From Hippopus hippopus (lineage: Eukaryota; Mollusca; Bivalvia; Cardiida; Cardiidae), in the NCBI GenBank assembly GCA_946811185.2, contig OX328096.1, positions 48,250,252 through 48,314,251 on the forward strand: a stretch of DNA of 64,000 bases. Direction: 5' to 3'. The notes under the pieces are model-generated. The model did no database searches and was not told the DNA's origin. It saw nothing but the letters and a program-made list of their open reading frames with translations. Numbering within the stretch: position 1 is the first letter of the stretch; every line of letters starts with the position of its first letter. A program made the translations under genes and the position numbers. Positions 45,990 to 57,315 of the stretch are shown here, one piece after another.

Positions 45990-46218
45990 TTAATTCTTTA
46001 CCACACAACAAAAATTGGGACTTATCCAAATCGAGAGTATTTGCAGATGACAAATAAACTGTAGCCAAAATGTTGGAATTGTCTTAGAAAGGGTAGAAAA
46101 GATATTGAGAAATGGAGAAAACGCTGGTTACCGGCATTTTCTTCTTTTCCCCACAATGTTTTCTACAGCTTTCTTTACTGGGGTCGATAAAACTCGGGAT
46201 TGTGTGGTAAACAGTTTA
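45990..46218. repeat. palindromic MITE, full unit
   Basis: The ends are TTAATTCTTTACCACACAAC and GTGTGGTAAACAGTTTAA. The core GAGAAAACGCTGGTTACC / GGCATTTTCTTCTTTTCCC is intact. Confidence 0.8.
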
Positions 46219-46737
46219 AAGAAAGATGAAAAATCTTCTTTTAGTAAGCTTTGAAACTTGGCTTCAGTTATCAATGTGGGCCTAGATGTTCAGTTTTGTC
46301 AATAATGAGATTCCAACCAGAGTTACTTTTCACATAAGTCATTTGGGTTAACATTTTATTCAGGTTCTTGTCTGAAACCATTAGCAGAGAGTGTTGATAG
46401 TTGATGAGAAATATGAGGTGAAAGTTCTTTAAATTACTTTTATTTGATTTTTGTCTGTAGGGATAATTGAAAATAACCTTTCTGGCTGTAACACTAAGGC
46501 CTAGAGTGTGTATACTTGGTAAACATGTTGCATCAACATCTACTGGTTGCTAAATATTAAGTTGTTACACTGTGCCCCTGAGTTCAAAGGTGCCCCAAGT
46601 TGTTCTAGTATTACCCTCTGGGTCAAATATGGCCCTACTGTTTGTGGTCACACCCTTTCACTGCAAATGCCCCTCTTTGCTAGGTAGAGCTTTGAACTCT
46701 GATTTAGCATCAACTGTAGGTCTTCAAACAAGAGTGT
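46219..46737. other. unassigned sequence with a partial tandem-core unit
   Basis: AACACTAAGGCCTAGAGTGT and TACCCTCTGGGTCAAATATG near 46490-46640 resemble one degenerate unit of the GGTCAAATTTGGCCC core. No element ends are seen. Confidence 0.4.
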
Positions 46738-46937
46738 TTAACGCTGAATCCAAAGCATTTACAAACGACAAATTAAGCCAGGCTCAAATGGTGGAATTTG
46801 TCTTTGAAAGGGTAGAAAACATGGTGGGCAAAAAAGAAAGTGCTGATTACCAGCATTTTCTTCTTTTCCCACCATGTTTTAATAAAGCCTTTTTCATCAA
46901 GATCAATAAAACTGGGGATTATGTGGCAAAGGGTTAA
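46738..46937. repeat. palindromic MITE, full unit
   Basis: The core GAAAACATGGTGGGCAAAAA / CCCACCATGTTTTAA encloses GCTGATTACCAGC. The right end GTGGCAAAGGGTTAAG is intact. Confidence 0.75.
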
Positions 46938-47260
46938 GTTTTGCCATTTGTTGTGAAATTGGTAACATTCTCAAACTTGTGTTGAATAAGGTAGATGAGC
47001 AATACGGAATCACTTTGAAATGATACATGATACAAGAATTTGCTTGTCGCATAATATTTTCCATATACATGTACATATATTTGAAAAATATTTCATTGTT
47101 TTGATTGATTTTCCCTATTTCATTTGTACAAGGTAGTGGCGTGTCAAAAAAGGGTCAATATTGTATTGTTTGGTTAGATCAGTAGGATCTTATATTTTTT
47201 AAAGTCATTATTTTGTAATTTTTTTAAACAGCCAAACTGCTAAATTATTGCTTTGCTATT
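46938..47260. other. unassigned sequence
   Basis: AT-rich. Nothing is recognised. Confidence 0.4.
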
Positions 47261-48104
47261 TTTAGCTCACCTGAGCACAAAGTGCTTGAGGAGAGCTTTT
47301 GCGATCATGCTGTGTCCATTCTGTATCATCAACCTTTGGGTTCTAGGGGCCACATTTTTAGAGCAATGCTCATTGCCTTGATGAAATTTCAGAAATAGGT
47401 CACCATGGAATATTAAGTAGGTCATTTTGTCAAATTTTGGGAAAACATTGTTTCCAATGTCTAGGCCCCATTTTCAGTTTTCAGTTTTACACTCATGAAA
47501 TTTGGTCGAAATGTTTGTCTTAGTATCTCTCAGTAGACTGGTTGAAAATGGTTCACTTGACATCAAAGAGTTAGTTGATGGGTGAAATCGTAGAAAAAGG
47601 TTGAGAGTACTTTGAAAGCCTTATTTTCAGTCTAGTTCTTATGAAATATGAACAAAAAGATTCCCACACTGATGAATATTGGATGAGATAGACATTTTAG
47701 TCTCTGCAGATAAAGAATCATGAAATAAAGTCTTGGAAAAGACCTTGTGAGCTCTCTTGAAGCTACATATTGTTCATGAAACTTGATTGGAATGTTTGTC
47801 TTGATAAAATATCAAATGACTTGAAAATAGGTCTTCTTGTGTCAAGTGAAGGTCAGTAGGTCAAGTCATCAGTACACACTGTTTGCAGTCTAAAGGCTAT
47901 TTTATTTGTATCCCAATTTCCCTGAAACTTTGCGGGACTTCGTTTTGATGATACAAGGCAGAGTATGAGATAGGTTCACTTTGTGTCAAAAAAAGTAGGT
48001 CACAAGGTCAGATACTAGAAGAATAACTTTAAAGTTAACCATAGATCTCCAAAAGCCTCAAAATGCTCAGGTGGGCTATCCTGGGCAATCATGGCCATCT
48101 TGTT
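47261..48104 (+). mobile_element. tandem-core repeat element, small copy
   Basis: The left end TTTAGCTCACCTGAGCACAA and right end CTCAGGTGGGCTATCCTGGG, CATGGCCATCTTGTT bound about four diverged ~145-bp units (ACTCATGAAATTTGGTCGAA and similar). Its right end touches the start of the next MITE. Confidence 0.75.
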
Positions 48105-48332
48105 AACTCCCTTTACCAAATCCCTTTACTAAACAATCCTCTGCTTTAACAACCCTGAGGAAGAGATCTTTTGAAAATTTTGTGGGAAAGGGAGATTTTT
48201 TTCTTCTCATTCCACAATGCTGTTTCCCCTGTTAAAGGCATTTCCCTTCAGTTTCACCACATTTAATTTGTTGTATGCAGTGGCTTTCAATTTGGACCAG
48301 TGCAAAATTTTGTCATCTGGTAAAGAATTATG
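48103..48332. repeat. palindromic MITE, full unit
   Basis: The left end is TTAACTCCCTTTACCAAATC and the right end TTGTCATCTGGTAAAGAATT. The core is shortened around 48180-48220. Confidence 0.65.
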
Positions 48333-48430
48333 AAGAGAAAAAAAAGATGATACAAATAGAAAATAATGCACATATACCTAAAAAGGTCTGGAACACTTAT
48401 GCTCATATGATTGCAAAAATGTGATGGCTC

Positions 48431-48617
48431 TTAACTCTTTACCTAAAGATAAAACTTTAGACCGGTCAGAATTGAAAGCAGTTGCAGACAACTTTTTTTA
48501 TGTGGCACAGTGGGTGGGACTTCAGTCAGTAAGGGTAGAAAAAACTGCCTTTTCGCACAATGTTTTCAAAAGCCTTCTCCCTCAGGGTCCTTGGAATTCG
48601 TGCTTTTGAGGTAAAGG
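48431..48617. repeat. palindromic MITE, partial core
   Basis: The left arm TTAACTCTTTACCTAAAGAT and TTGCAGACAACTTTTT are clear. The core is reduced to CTTTTCGCACAATGTTTTC. Confidence 0.6.
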
Positions 48618-49267
48618 AGAAACCAACTGGGTCACTATGGTACTTGGTACCTAGTGGTGTGTGTAAGCTTTCTGGTAATAATGAATTCCTGTCCCTAATC
48701 ACAGTAAGACATTTCACTGAAAATTATCCAAGAAAGGAGAAATAAGTTGTTTTTCGAAGAGTATTTTCTGTATCTTAGTTTAGAGATTGCCTTAGTAAAA
48801 GATATATGCTATCTTAAAGGCTTAGTAGTGGCCATATTAGCACTGTGTGGGTCTTTAATTGCATCGAAATTTTAACCATACCATTTAAAAGCATGGAAAT
48901 TATTATGAAGGTGACAATTTGTTGTTGTACTGTCAAAGTGTTAGATGCTGGCAGAAAAATGAGTTTTAAAACCAGGTAAAAGTAAATTAGAGATAAAACA
49001 GCTTGGCAACTCTTTGGCTAGTTTTAAACATCTTATTTCTGCCAGTGATAAAGACTTGGATCGACTGCGCAGTAAGAGATTGTCACCTTTACAATAAATT
49101 CTATAATTTAAATGGTATTATCTAAATTTAAATGCATTTTAAGATGTGCGCTGTTTACTTTTGGCTGCTATTGGGCCTTTAAGATTTCATAGAATGAATG
49201 CGAAGTCCTTTCACAACAAAAGTGATTTGTTGTGTGCTACTTTCACCCTGAATTAAAGAAAAATTAG
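48618..49267. other. unassigned sequence
   Basis: No gene or repeat is recognised. Confidence 0.4.
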
Positions 49268-49525
49268 TTTAATCCTTTACCAAAAGATTCTGAGTTTTTG
49301 TGACCCTGAAACATCATCGGAAATGCAGGTAACCTGCAGGTAACCTGCATTTTCATTTTTATTCAAAATGTATACCACCTTTTCAAAGATTAAACCCATC
49401 ATTTGAACCACATTTACCCTTCCATCTACAAATTGGATTTGTCTGTGATAGGAGAGAAAACATTGTGGGAAAAGGGGAAAATGCTGGTTACCAGCATTTT
49501 CCCCTTTTCCATAATGTTTTTTACC
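49268..49525. repeat. palindromic MITE within the array
   Basis: The core GAAAACATTGTGGGAAAAGG at 49457 pairs with CCCCTTTTCCATAATGTTTT ending at 49520. Confidence 0.75.
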
Positions 49526-49537
49526 TTACTAAGGATC

Positions 49538-49748
49538 TTAACCCTTTACCAAACAATCCCTGGTTTTCACGACCCCGAGGAAGAAGCCTTTGAAAACAAT
49601 GTGGGAAAAGGAGAAAATGCTGATAACCAGCATTTTCTCCTTTTTCCGCAATATTTTCTACCCTTCCCTAAACAAACTTCAATTTTTTAGTCTGCAAATG
49701 CTTTCAATTTGGATGAGTCTAAAATTTTGTTGTTTGGTAAAGAGTTAA
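49538..49748. repeat. palindromic MITE, near-consensus full unit
   Basis: TTAACCCTTTACCAAACAAT at the left and TTGTTGTTTGGTAAAGAGTT at the right, with the full core centred near 49622. Confidence 0.85.
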
Positions 49749-50110
49749 GTTTATTTGTACCAATTTTGAATAAGTCATCTGCAGACTGTTTGGGATTTGG
49801 AAGAGTCTAAAATTTGTCATTTGGGAAAGGTTTAACTTTTCTGCAAATACTTTGGATTTGGAAAAGTCCAAAATTTTGTTGTTTGGTAAAGACTTTCAGT
49901 GCCATAGGCAATATTAATTGTTTTACTTGACATTATACATGAAGATCATATTGTAGATAACTTGCTTCCTGATCTTTTATCCACATAGTTTACCACTAGA
50001 GTTTAAGATATGAACAAAATAGGGTTGGTTTTTTTTTTTCATTTTATAGTAGAAATATGTATATTTAGACCTGAACAAGAATTTATCCAATCCTTTACCA
50101 AATGTTAGTG

Positions 50111-50379
50111 TAACCCTTTACCAAACGACACAGTAATTTGCAGATGACAAATAGACTGGCCAAAATGTTGAAATTTGTAATGGAAAAAGTAGAAAACATT
50201 GTGGGAAAATGAAAAAAATGCTTTTTAACCAGCATTTTCTCCTTTTCCCCCAATGTTTTTTCACTAAATCAGATCAGTTTATTTATTGATCAGTTTATTT
50301 GTACTAATTTCAAATTTTTTGTGTACAGATACTTTGAATTTGGAAGTCTAAAATTTGTCATGTGAGGAAAGGTTTAACT
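50111..50379. repeat. palindromic MITE within the array
   Basis: TAACCCTTTACCAAACGACA at the left; core GAAAACATTGTGGGAAAATG / CTCCTTTTCCCCCAATGTTT. Confidence 0.75.
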
Positions 50380-50639
50380 TGTTTTCTGAAAATGCCTTGT
50401 GTTTGGACAAGTCCTAAATTAAATTGCTTGGGAAAGAGTTTGCCCTTTCAGTGCTATATAGTCAGTATGAGCAGTTTTACTGGACATTATGCATTAAGAT
50501 TGTATTGTACATAAGATGCTTTCTGATCTTTGAGCCACATTGTCCACCACTAGTGTTTACGATATGAACAGAGTAAGTAGTTTTCTACTTTACGTTAGTA
50601 ATGTGTATGTTTTGGACTTGACTGAAAGAATTTGTTAAA

Positions 50640-50987
50640 TTCTTTAGCAAATGATGCTATTGTTTTGTGACCCTGAAACATCATGACAAATGCAGGTAAA
50701 CTGCATTTTCTTTGTTATGCAATATATTTTCCCCAAGTTCAAAGATTAAACTCATCATTTGAAGCACATTAACCTTACCATCTACAAGTGGTATTTGTAT
50801 GTGATATGAAAGAAAACATTGTGGGAAAAGGAGAAAATGCTGGTTACCAGCATTTTCTCCTTTTCCCACAATGTTTGTCACCTTACCAGGGATCTTAAGT
50901 TTATTTGTACTAATCTTGAATTAGTTGTCTGCAGATGTTTAGAATTTGGAAGAGTCTCAAATTTGTCATTTGGGAAAGGGTTAACTT
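50640..50987. repeat. palindromic MITE with perfect 65-nt core
   Basis: The core at about 50813-50876 is a perfect inverted repeat (GAAAACATTGTGGGAAAAGG and its complement, centre CTGGTTACCAG). It is nearly identical to the unit at 56750-57101, indicating recent duplication. Confidence 0.85.
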
Positions 50988-51102
50988 GTCTTTAGTAAAT
51001 ACAATGGATATGGGTGAGTCCAAAATTTTGTTGTTTGGTAAAGACTTTCAGTGCCATGGTCAGTATGAGCAGTTTTAGTGGACATTATACATTAAGATCA
51101 TA

Positions 51103-52410
51103 CCGTATTTCCCCTAAGTATTTGGACACCCTAAATTTTCGGACAGCATTAATTATTTGCCAAAATAATTTATTTTTTGTCCCTAATTTCGGACACTTAG
51201 TAAAATGTCTGTCCCTTAATTTTCGGACACGAAATTATAATGGTTTAGAAGTTCGACGAAGACCCGCAATATTCTTTCCCAAAGGACAAATTTTAGACCC
51301 ATCCAAACTGAAAGAGTTTGCATACGACAATTTTAAATTTTAAAAGTCATTAAAATGGCGGAAAGTTCTCCAAAGGGGTAGAAAACACGGTGAGAAAAGG
51401 ATAAATTGCTCGTTACGAGCAATTTCTCCTTTTCCCACAGTGTTTTCGTAAGACTTGTACTGCAGACACGTAAAAACAAGGGCTTGTTTGGGAGAGGGTT
51501 AATTGGCAAGTACCTGAGAATCGTCAATCAATCTTTGTTTTAAGGATTAATCCTTTGTATGACATCTGATGATCGCGGTAAACTGAATACGAGTGCTAAT
51601 TTGTGTTACACGGGCTAGATATTTATGTCAAAAACCGTGACGCATTAAAATCGTAAATTTTAGCGATAAACGCTGTAAGATACACTTTTAATGCATAACG
51701 GTATTGATAGTTGTAACGCCCTGTACACAGGTTGACATGGAGACAAGAATGTGTATGAACGACGTAACCCGGTTTGGTTAGGTCAAGATTAACCCTTACC
51801 AATAAACCCTTACACTTACCAGTCAATAACTGATTTTCACAGTGTATTAATCCAATCCGACGTGTATTAAAATAGCGTAAAAGGGGCCTGAAATATATTT
51901 TTTCCTATTTAAATATTTTCCAGGTGTAGATACAGAATCGCATTGATTGGTAAAAATTGACAAAAATAAATGATTGGTTATCACTAATCCAACCAATCAA
52001 ATTACTAACAAGCAAGTATGTGCGGTACTTGATCAAACATATGGCGGCATACTACGTCATCCTCTTTGATCTTGGATTGTGTAGGGGAAATAATTAAAGC
52101 GTATTTCAGTGAGAAAAACATTTGCAAACATTCGTACTGTCATTAAACTTTTAACTGGGAACTACCTTGATTGACAGGTATTATTTATCATACTTACTGT
52201 TAATTGACACCGCAAACCTGTAGATAATGGATCGTTAATACTTAAAATGTTCTTGGATACAGTGCGTTAGGAACCGAAGATTTCGGATAGAGATTTCCAT
52301 CATCAATTCATCCCTAAATTTTCGGACAGTAAGACAATTATTTTTGTAAATTTTCGGACACCAAAATAAATAATTATTTTTTCCTGTCCGAATACTTAGG
52401 GGAAATACGG
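51103..52410. mobile_element. element with CCGTATTTCCCC inverted ends and TA target duplication
   Basis: The left end CCGTATTTCCCCTAAGTATT and right end AATACTTAGGGGAAATACGG are inverted copies, flanked by TA (51101-51102 and 52411-52412). The array sequence at 49935-49965 shows the uninterrupted site. Subterminal TTCGGACA motifs repeat on both sides. The interior contains a MITE unit (51286-51503) and unassigned DNA with no transposase, so it is a non-autonomous Tc1/mariner-type element by target site. Confidence 0.8.
51286..51503. repeat. palindromic MITE inside the CCGTATTTCCCC element
   Basis: The core ATAAATTGCTCGTTACGAGC / AATTTCTCCTTTTCCCAC differs from the GCTGGTTACCAGC type. The right end GGAGAGGGTTAATT is intact. 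Confidence 0.75.
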
Positions 52411-52412
52411 TA

Positions 52413-53278
52413 ATTATTGCGCATAACATGCTTCCTGATCTTTTATCCACATTGTTTATTACTAGAGTTTAACTCTTTACCAAACGACAAAATTTTAGAC
52501 TTGTCCAAATTGAAAGCATTTGCAGACGACAAATTAAAGGTGACTGAAATATTGAAACTTCGCTTCAGAAGAGTAGAAAACATCGTGAGAAAAGGAGAAA
52601 ATGCTGGTTACCAGCATTTTCTGCTTTTCCCACAATGTTTTCAGAAAGCTTCTTCCTCTTAGTCGTAAAAACCAGGGATTGTTTGGTAAAGGGTTAAGAT
52701 ATGAACAAAACAGGGTTTTTTTTTCTTCATTTTACAGTGAAAATAATGTATACGTGTATTTAGACTTTAATTGAATCAGAATTTGTACAACTCTTTACCA
52801 AATGATCGTTTAACTCTTAACCAAACGGCACAGTAACTTGCAGACGACAAATAGACTATAGCAAAAATGTTGAAACTTGTCCTAGAAAGAGTAGAAAACA
52901 TTGTCAGAAAATGAGAAAGTGCTGTTTACTTCTTTTCCCACAATGTTCGTTTAACTCTTAACCAAAAGGCACAATAACTTGCAGATGACAAATAGACTAT
53001 AGCAAAAATGTTGAAACTTGTCCTAGAAAGAGTAGTGTTTACTTCTTTTCCCACAATGTTTTTTGCGACATCAGACCAGTTTATCTGTTCTAATTTCAAA
53101 TTTATTGTCTGCAAATACTTGGAATTTTTAAGAGTCTAAAATTTATGATGTGGTATAGGTTTAACTTGTTTTCTGCAAATACCTTGGATTTGGACAAGTC
53201 CTTAATTAAATTGCTTGGGAAAGAGTTGGCCCTTTCAGTGCCATGGTCAATATGAGCAGTTTTAGTGGACATTATGCA
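52413..53278. repeat. higher-order array, part 2 (three MITE units)
   Basis: MITE units lie at 52468-52698 (full, core GAAAACATCGTGAGAAAAGG), 52809-52947 and 52949-53164. The last two share TTAACTCTTAACCAAA and GTTGAAACTTGTCCTAGAAA, and the third has a deleted hairpin arm. The array sequence then runs to GACATTATGCATTAA, where the TTAA element is inserted. Confidence 0.75.
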
Positions 53279-53282
53279 TTAA

Positions 53283-53813
53283 AGGTGGCCCTTCAGATTT
53301 TGGGACGAAAATTTTACATAAATACAAAGAAATCATCCTTATACTCCCAAAGCCTTTTAATTTTCATTCATAAAACCCCAGTAGTCGAAAACCATCCGAC
53401 AACAAGAGAAATTAGAGATTTACTGCGGCCCAGGTCGACACCGACGGGAAACAAGGTCTATTTTTACATGAGTAACTCGCTCATTTACATACCGGAAATA
53501 CACAGACGAAGCTTCAAACATAGCGTCTGAAGAATACATTATGGAAAATAATTACATGTCTGTTATGTTATGGAATTTAAACGTCATTAGTCACTTGACA
53601 TTCCCACAATGCTTTTTTTTATTTTTGGCGCGAAATCTAAATATACCTTAAGAGGCTACGTAGCCTTTTAAGGGAATACCATCAAAAAAAAATTTTTTTT
53701 TTGTAATTTTATGATTCTTAATTATTGACGATTTGTATTGTTTTTTCATATAAATTTCAGTGATATATATATTTTTTAATTTGGTGAGATGTGAAAAATC
53801 TAAATACCCACCT
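53283..53813. mobile_element. TTAA-flanked MITE (piggyBac-like)
   Basis: The ends AGGTGG / CCACCT are flanked by TTAA on both sides (53279-53282 and 53814-53817). The paralogous array sequence at 50486-50515 reads through without it. TTAA duplication and excision is the hallmark of piggyBac-type transposition. It is 531 bp, too short for a transposase; inside lies the palindrome AGGCTACGTAGCCT (53653-53666). Confidence 0.75.
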
Positions 53814-53983
53814 TTAAGATTGTATTGTACATAAGATGCTTTCTGATCTTTGAGCCACATTGCTTATTACTAGAGTTTAAGATATGAACAAAAAAGTTTT
53901 TTTTTTTTTCATTTTACAGTGAAAATATATATATTTAGACCTGAATTGAATCAGAATTTGTTCAACTCTTTACCAAATGATCG

Positions 53984-54217
53984 TTTAACTCTTAACCAAA
54001 CGGCACAATAACTTGCAGACGACAAATAGACTATAGCAAAAATGTTGAAACTTGTCCTAGAAAGAGTAGAAAACATTGTCGGAAAATGAGAAAGTGCTGT
54101 TTACTTCTTTTCCCACAATATTTTTCACCATATCAGACCAGTTTATATGTACTAATTTCAAATTTATTGTCTGCAAATACTTGGAATTTTTAAGTGTCTT
54201 AAATTTATAATGTGATA
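53984..54217. repeat. palindromic MITE, split by an insertion
   Basis: It starts TTAACTCTTAACCAAACGGC. The core GAAAACATTGTCGGAAAATG is present; the right end is displaced to 55526 (GGTTTAACTTG) by the TA-flanked element. Confidence 0.75.
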
Positions 54218-54219
54218 TA

Positions 54220-55523
54220 GAGTAAAGGCATGCATTACCGACCCCCTTCTATTATCGACCCTTTGCTTTGGATCCATTATTGGTTGTTAACATGAAATGA
54301 CACAAAGATAATATTATGACGTCTCTCTTCACGTCACAAGATACCATCCTTCTGAAAAATCAACCGAGGTTTTTTTGTGGTAACAAATTTTTGTCCAGAA
54401 TTATCGGCGCAAATAGTGTAGTACCTGTAAAGTTTTCACCATCAATTCGATTTCAAAGTACATTTAAGTCTATATTTATGCATAATTTTTCATTTTAAAG
54501 GACATAAGATTATTTTTATTGGCTAAAATGGGCAAATAAGTTTACAACAAAAATTTGGAGAGGGGTCGATAAAATGAGACAAAACATTGGAGTGTTTCTA
54601 TTGTCGACCCCTTTTTCCATACATTTGCTTATTTTCATAAAGCGCTTAATATTCCTACTATAAAATATAGAGCGTTTGTAGAACATGACTGATATTTACA
54701 ATGGACTAAAACTATATGGAATGTTTTATGTAGTAAAATCGTTGTCGTCCCTATTTCATTTTATTATCCACAAATTACGTACATGGTACATCTGAGTCTC
54801 ATTGTGACGCAGACTCTTTCGATTTCAAAGAGGAGTCCAAGGTCTGCTGGATGTGCCTTAAATCGCCAGGGTAAAAGTCTTAGTGGGTAACTTGTAAGTC
54901 CTTTCAATCTAGATGGTATATAGAATGCAGACAGGCTCGAATTCATGTTTTGGGATGAACAGGGTCGGAAGAATATACACTTTGTTTGTCCCGATTGCGA
55001 GTAGACTGGGCATTAATGGGTAGAGCAGGTGCGCGTTTTCTTATAAATAGAATACTAGTAAACATAAACCACGCTTGCACCGTAGAAACAACAACACATG
55101 TTCAACTTAATCATTCGATATTCTTTTTTCATTGAGAACTTCTGTTTTTCCCGAATTGGTAAAGAAGGGTTCGCATTCTGAACCCTCGGAAATTGTTTTA
55201 TTTTTAAACAACTTCTGTTGTTTTATGTTTATTCGAGGTATTACGCAAACGAAGTTAATTTAAATAATGCAAGGCTGATTTTGTGGTAAAAAAGTCCAAG
55301 GGGGTCGATAATTCCGGAATGGGTCGATAACCGATACCCCCCCCCCCCATCTTTTTCTCGTGGCATTAACTACGTTGCTACTCTGGCCTGAAACATGCCG
55401 TGTCGATATTATCATACACCGGAAAATGGTTTACTGAGTGAAGTAGTCATACTGAATGATGGCAGAATGTACCACTGTCCACACACTTATTGCCCCAAAG
55501 GGTCGATAATAGGTGCATTGCTC
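54220..55523. mobile_element. TA-flanked element with repeated GGGTCGATAA motifs
   Basis: It begins GAGTAAAGGCATGCATTACC and ends AATAGGTGCATTGCTC, flanked by TA (54218-54219, 55524-55525). The array copy at 53131-53175 is the empty site. The motif GGGTCGATAA or its complement occurs near both ends and internally (about 54250, 54565, 54603, 55309, 55328, 55500). A C-run lies at about 55338-55349. No transposase is readable; it is non-autonomous. Confidence 0.8.
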
Positions 55524-55525
55524 TA

Positions 55526-55735
55526 GGTTTAACTTGTTTTCTGCAAATACCTTGAATTTGGACAAGTTCAAAATTTTATTGCCTGGGAAAAAGTAGGCCC
55601 TTTCAGTGCTATATAGTCAATATGAGCAGTTTTAGTGGACATTATGCATTAAGATTGTATTGTACATAAGATACCTTCTGATTTTTGAGCCACATTGTCC
55701 TCTACTAGATTTTATAATATGAATAGAATAAGTTT
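55526..55735. repeat. higher-order array, part 3
   Basis: Array sequence resumes with GGTTTAACTTGTTTTCTGCA and GGACATTATGCATTAAGATT, until the next tandem-core element. Confidence 0.75.
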
Positions 55736-56692
55736 TTAGCTCACCTGAGCACAGAGTGCTCAAGGTGAGCTATTGTGATCGGTCAATGTCCGTCGTCCGT
55801 TCGTCCGTCCATTCACAATTACAAAAAAATATTCTCCTCCTAAACCGCCAATCAGATTTCAATGAAACTTCACAGAAATGATCCTTAGGTGATTCACTTT
55901 CAGAATACTTCAAAGATTTGAATTCCATGAAGAACTCTGGTTGCCATGGCAACCGAAAGAAAAAACTTTAAAAATCTTCTTGTCCCAAACTGTAAGGGCT
56001 AGAGCTTTCATATTTGGCATGTAGTATCATCTAGTGGCCCTTTACCAAAATACTTCAAATTATGGCCCTAGTGTGGAAATTGGCCCTATGCTGTGGGTTC
56101 TCGGATTTCACATAGAGATAAAGAAGGAAATCTTTAAAAATCTCATTGTCCCAAACTGTAAGGGCTAGAGCTTTCATATTTGGCATATAGCATCATCTAG
56201 TGGCCCTTTACCAAAATACTTCAAATTATGGCCCTAGTGTCGAATTTGGCCCTATGTTGTGGGTTCTCGGATTTCACATAGAGATAAAGAAGGAAATCTT
56301 TAAAAATCTCCTTGTCCCAAACCGTAAGGGCTAGAGCTTTCATATTTGGCATGTAGAATCCTCTAGTGGCCCTTTACCAAAATACTTGAAATTTTGGCCA
56401 TAGTATCGAAATAAGGTAAAAGAAAAAGTTGTAAATGCTGGTAACGTAATCAATTACAATCAATGTTTTGTACCCTTTTTTACTCAAATTAGATTTATGT
56501 TGCCCTTTTGATGATATGATCAGCTATTGCTACAACTTTCCATTTGGATTAGTCTGTAACTCGTATCCATGGTAATAATGACAAAATTCAAGACTGATCA
56601 AATTTCAAATTGTTACATTTTCTGCCCCACATCGATAGATCATCAGGGCCTACTCAGGTGAGCGATATAGGACCATCATGGTCCTCTTGTTT
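55736..56692 (+). mobile_element. tandem-core repeat element, complete
   Basis: The left end TTAGCTCACCTGAGCACAGA with TGCTCAAGGTGAGCTATTG is a hairpin. The core has three to four ~170-bp units almost identical to those at 35.2 kb. The right end is CAGGTGAGCGATATAGGACC, CATGGTCCTCTTGTTT. Its start (to about 56050) is close to the 35.2-kb element base for base. One perfect GTTGCCATGGCAAC lies at 55940-55953. Confidence 0.85.
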
Positions 56693-57315
56693 GTTATTTT
56701 ACACTATGAATATGTATGTTTTACACATGACTTAAAGAAGAATAGATCTGATGCTTTAGCAAAATTTAATGATGACTGGTTTTGTGACCCTGAAACATCA
56801 TGGCAAATGTAGGTAACCTGCATTTTATTTGTTATCCAAAAATATTTCCTCAAGTTCAAAGATTTAACTCATCATTTGAAGCACATCAACCTTACCATCT
56901 ACAAGTGGAATTTGTCTGTGATATGAAAGAAAACATTGTGGGAAAAGGAGAAAATGCTGGTTACCAGCATTTTCTCCTTTTCCCACAATGTTTGTCACCT
57001 TACCAGGGATCTTAAGTTTATTTGTACTAATCTTGAATTAGTTGTCTGCAGATGTTTCAAATTTGGAAGATTCTAAAATTTGTCATTTTGGAAAAGATTA
57101 GTTTATCTGCAAGATCACACTGTTCTAAGATGCCTGTTGATCTTTAAACCACAATCATTGTCTGCCACTAGAGTTCAAGATATAAACAACAGTTTTTCAT
57201 TTTACAGTCAAAAGATGTATATAGAACTTAATTAAAGAAAACTTGGTTTAGCCAAACACTTCTTTGTTTTTGTGACATGAAACATCATGAGAAAAGCAGT
57301 TGAGCTGCACTCTCT
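56693..57315. repeat. higher-order array, part 4, with perfect MITE core
   Basis: It continues the array on the other side of the inserted element. It includes the MITE at 56750-57101, with perfect core GAAAACATTGTGGGAAAAGG at 56929. It ends in a GCAGTTGAGCTGC hairpin arm broken by the next element. Confidence 0.8.

Larger units (their letters stand above)
49268..51100. repeat. higher-order array of MITE-containing units, part 1
   Basis: A composite unit of roughly 500-900 bp recurs. Its order is GACCCTGAAACATCATG, a GCAGGTAACCTGC hairpin, the 65-nt MITE hairpin, TTCAGTGCCATGGTCAGTAT, GACATTATGCATTAAGAT, then a poly-T and TTTACAGT block. Copies start near 49290, 50110 and 50640, and the array continues at 52.4, 53.8, 56.7 and 60.2 kb. 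Confidence 0.75.
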
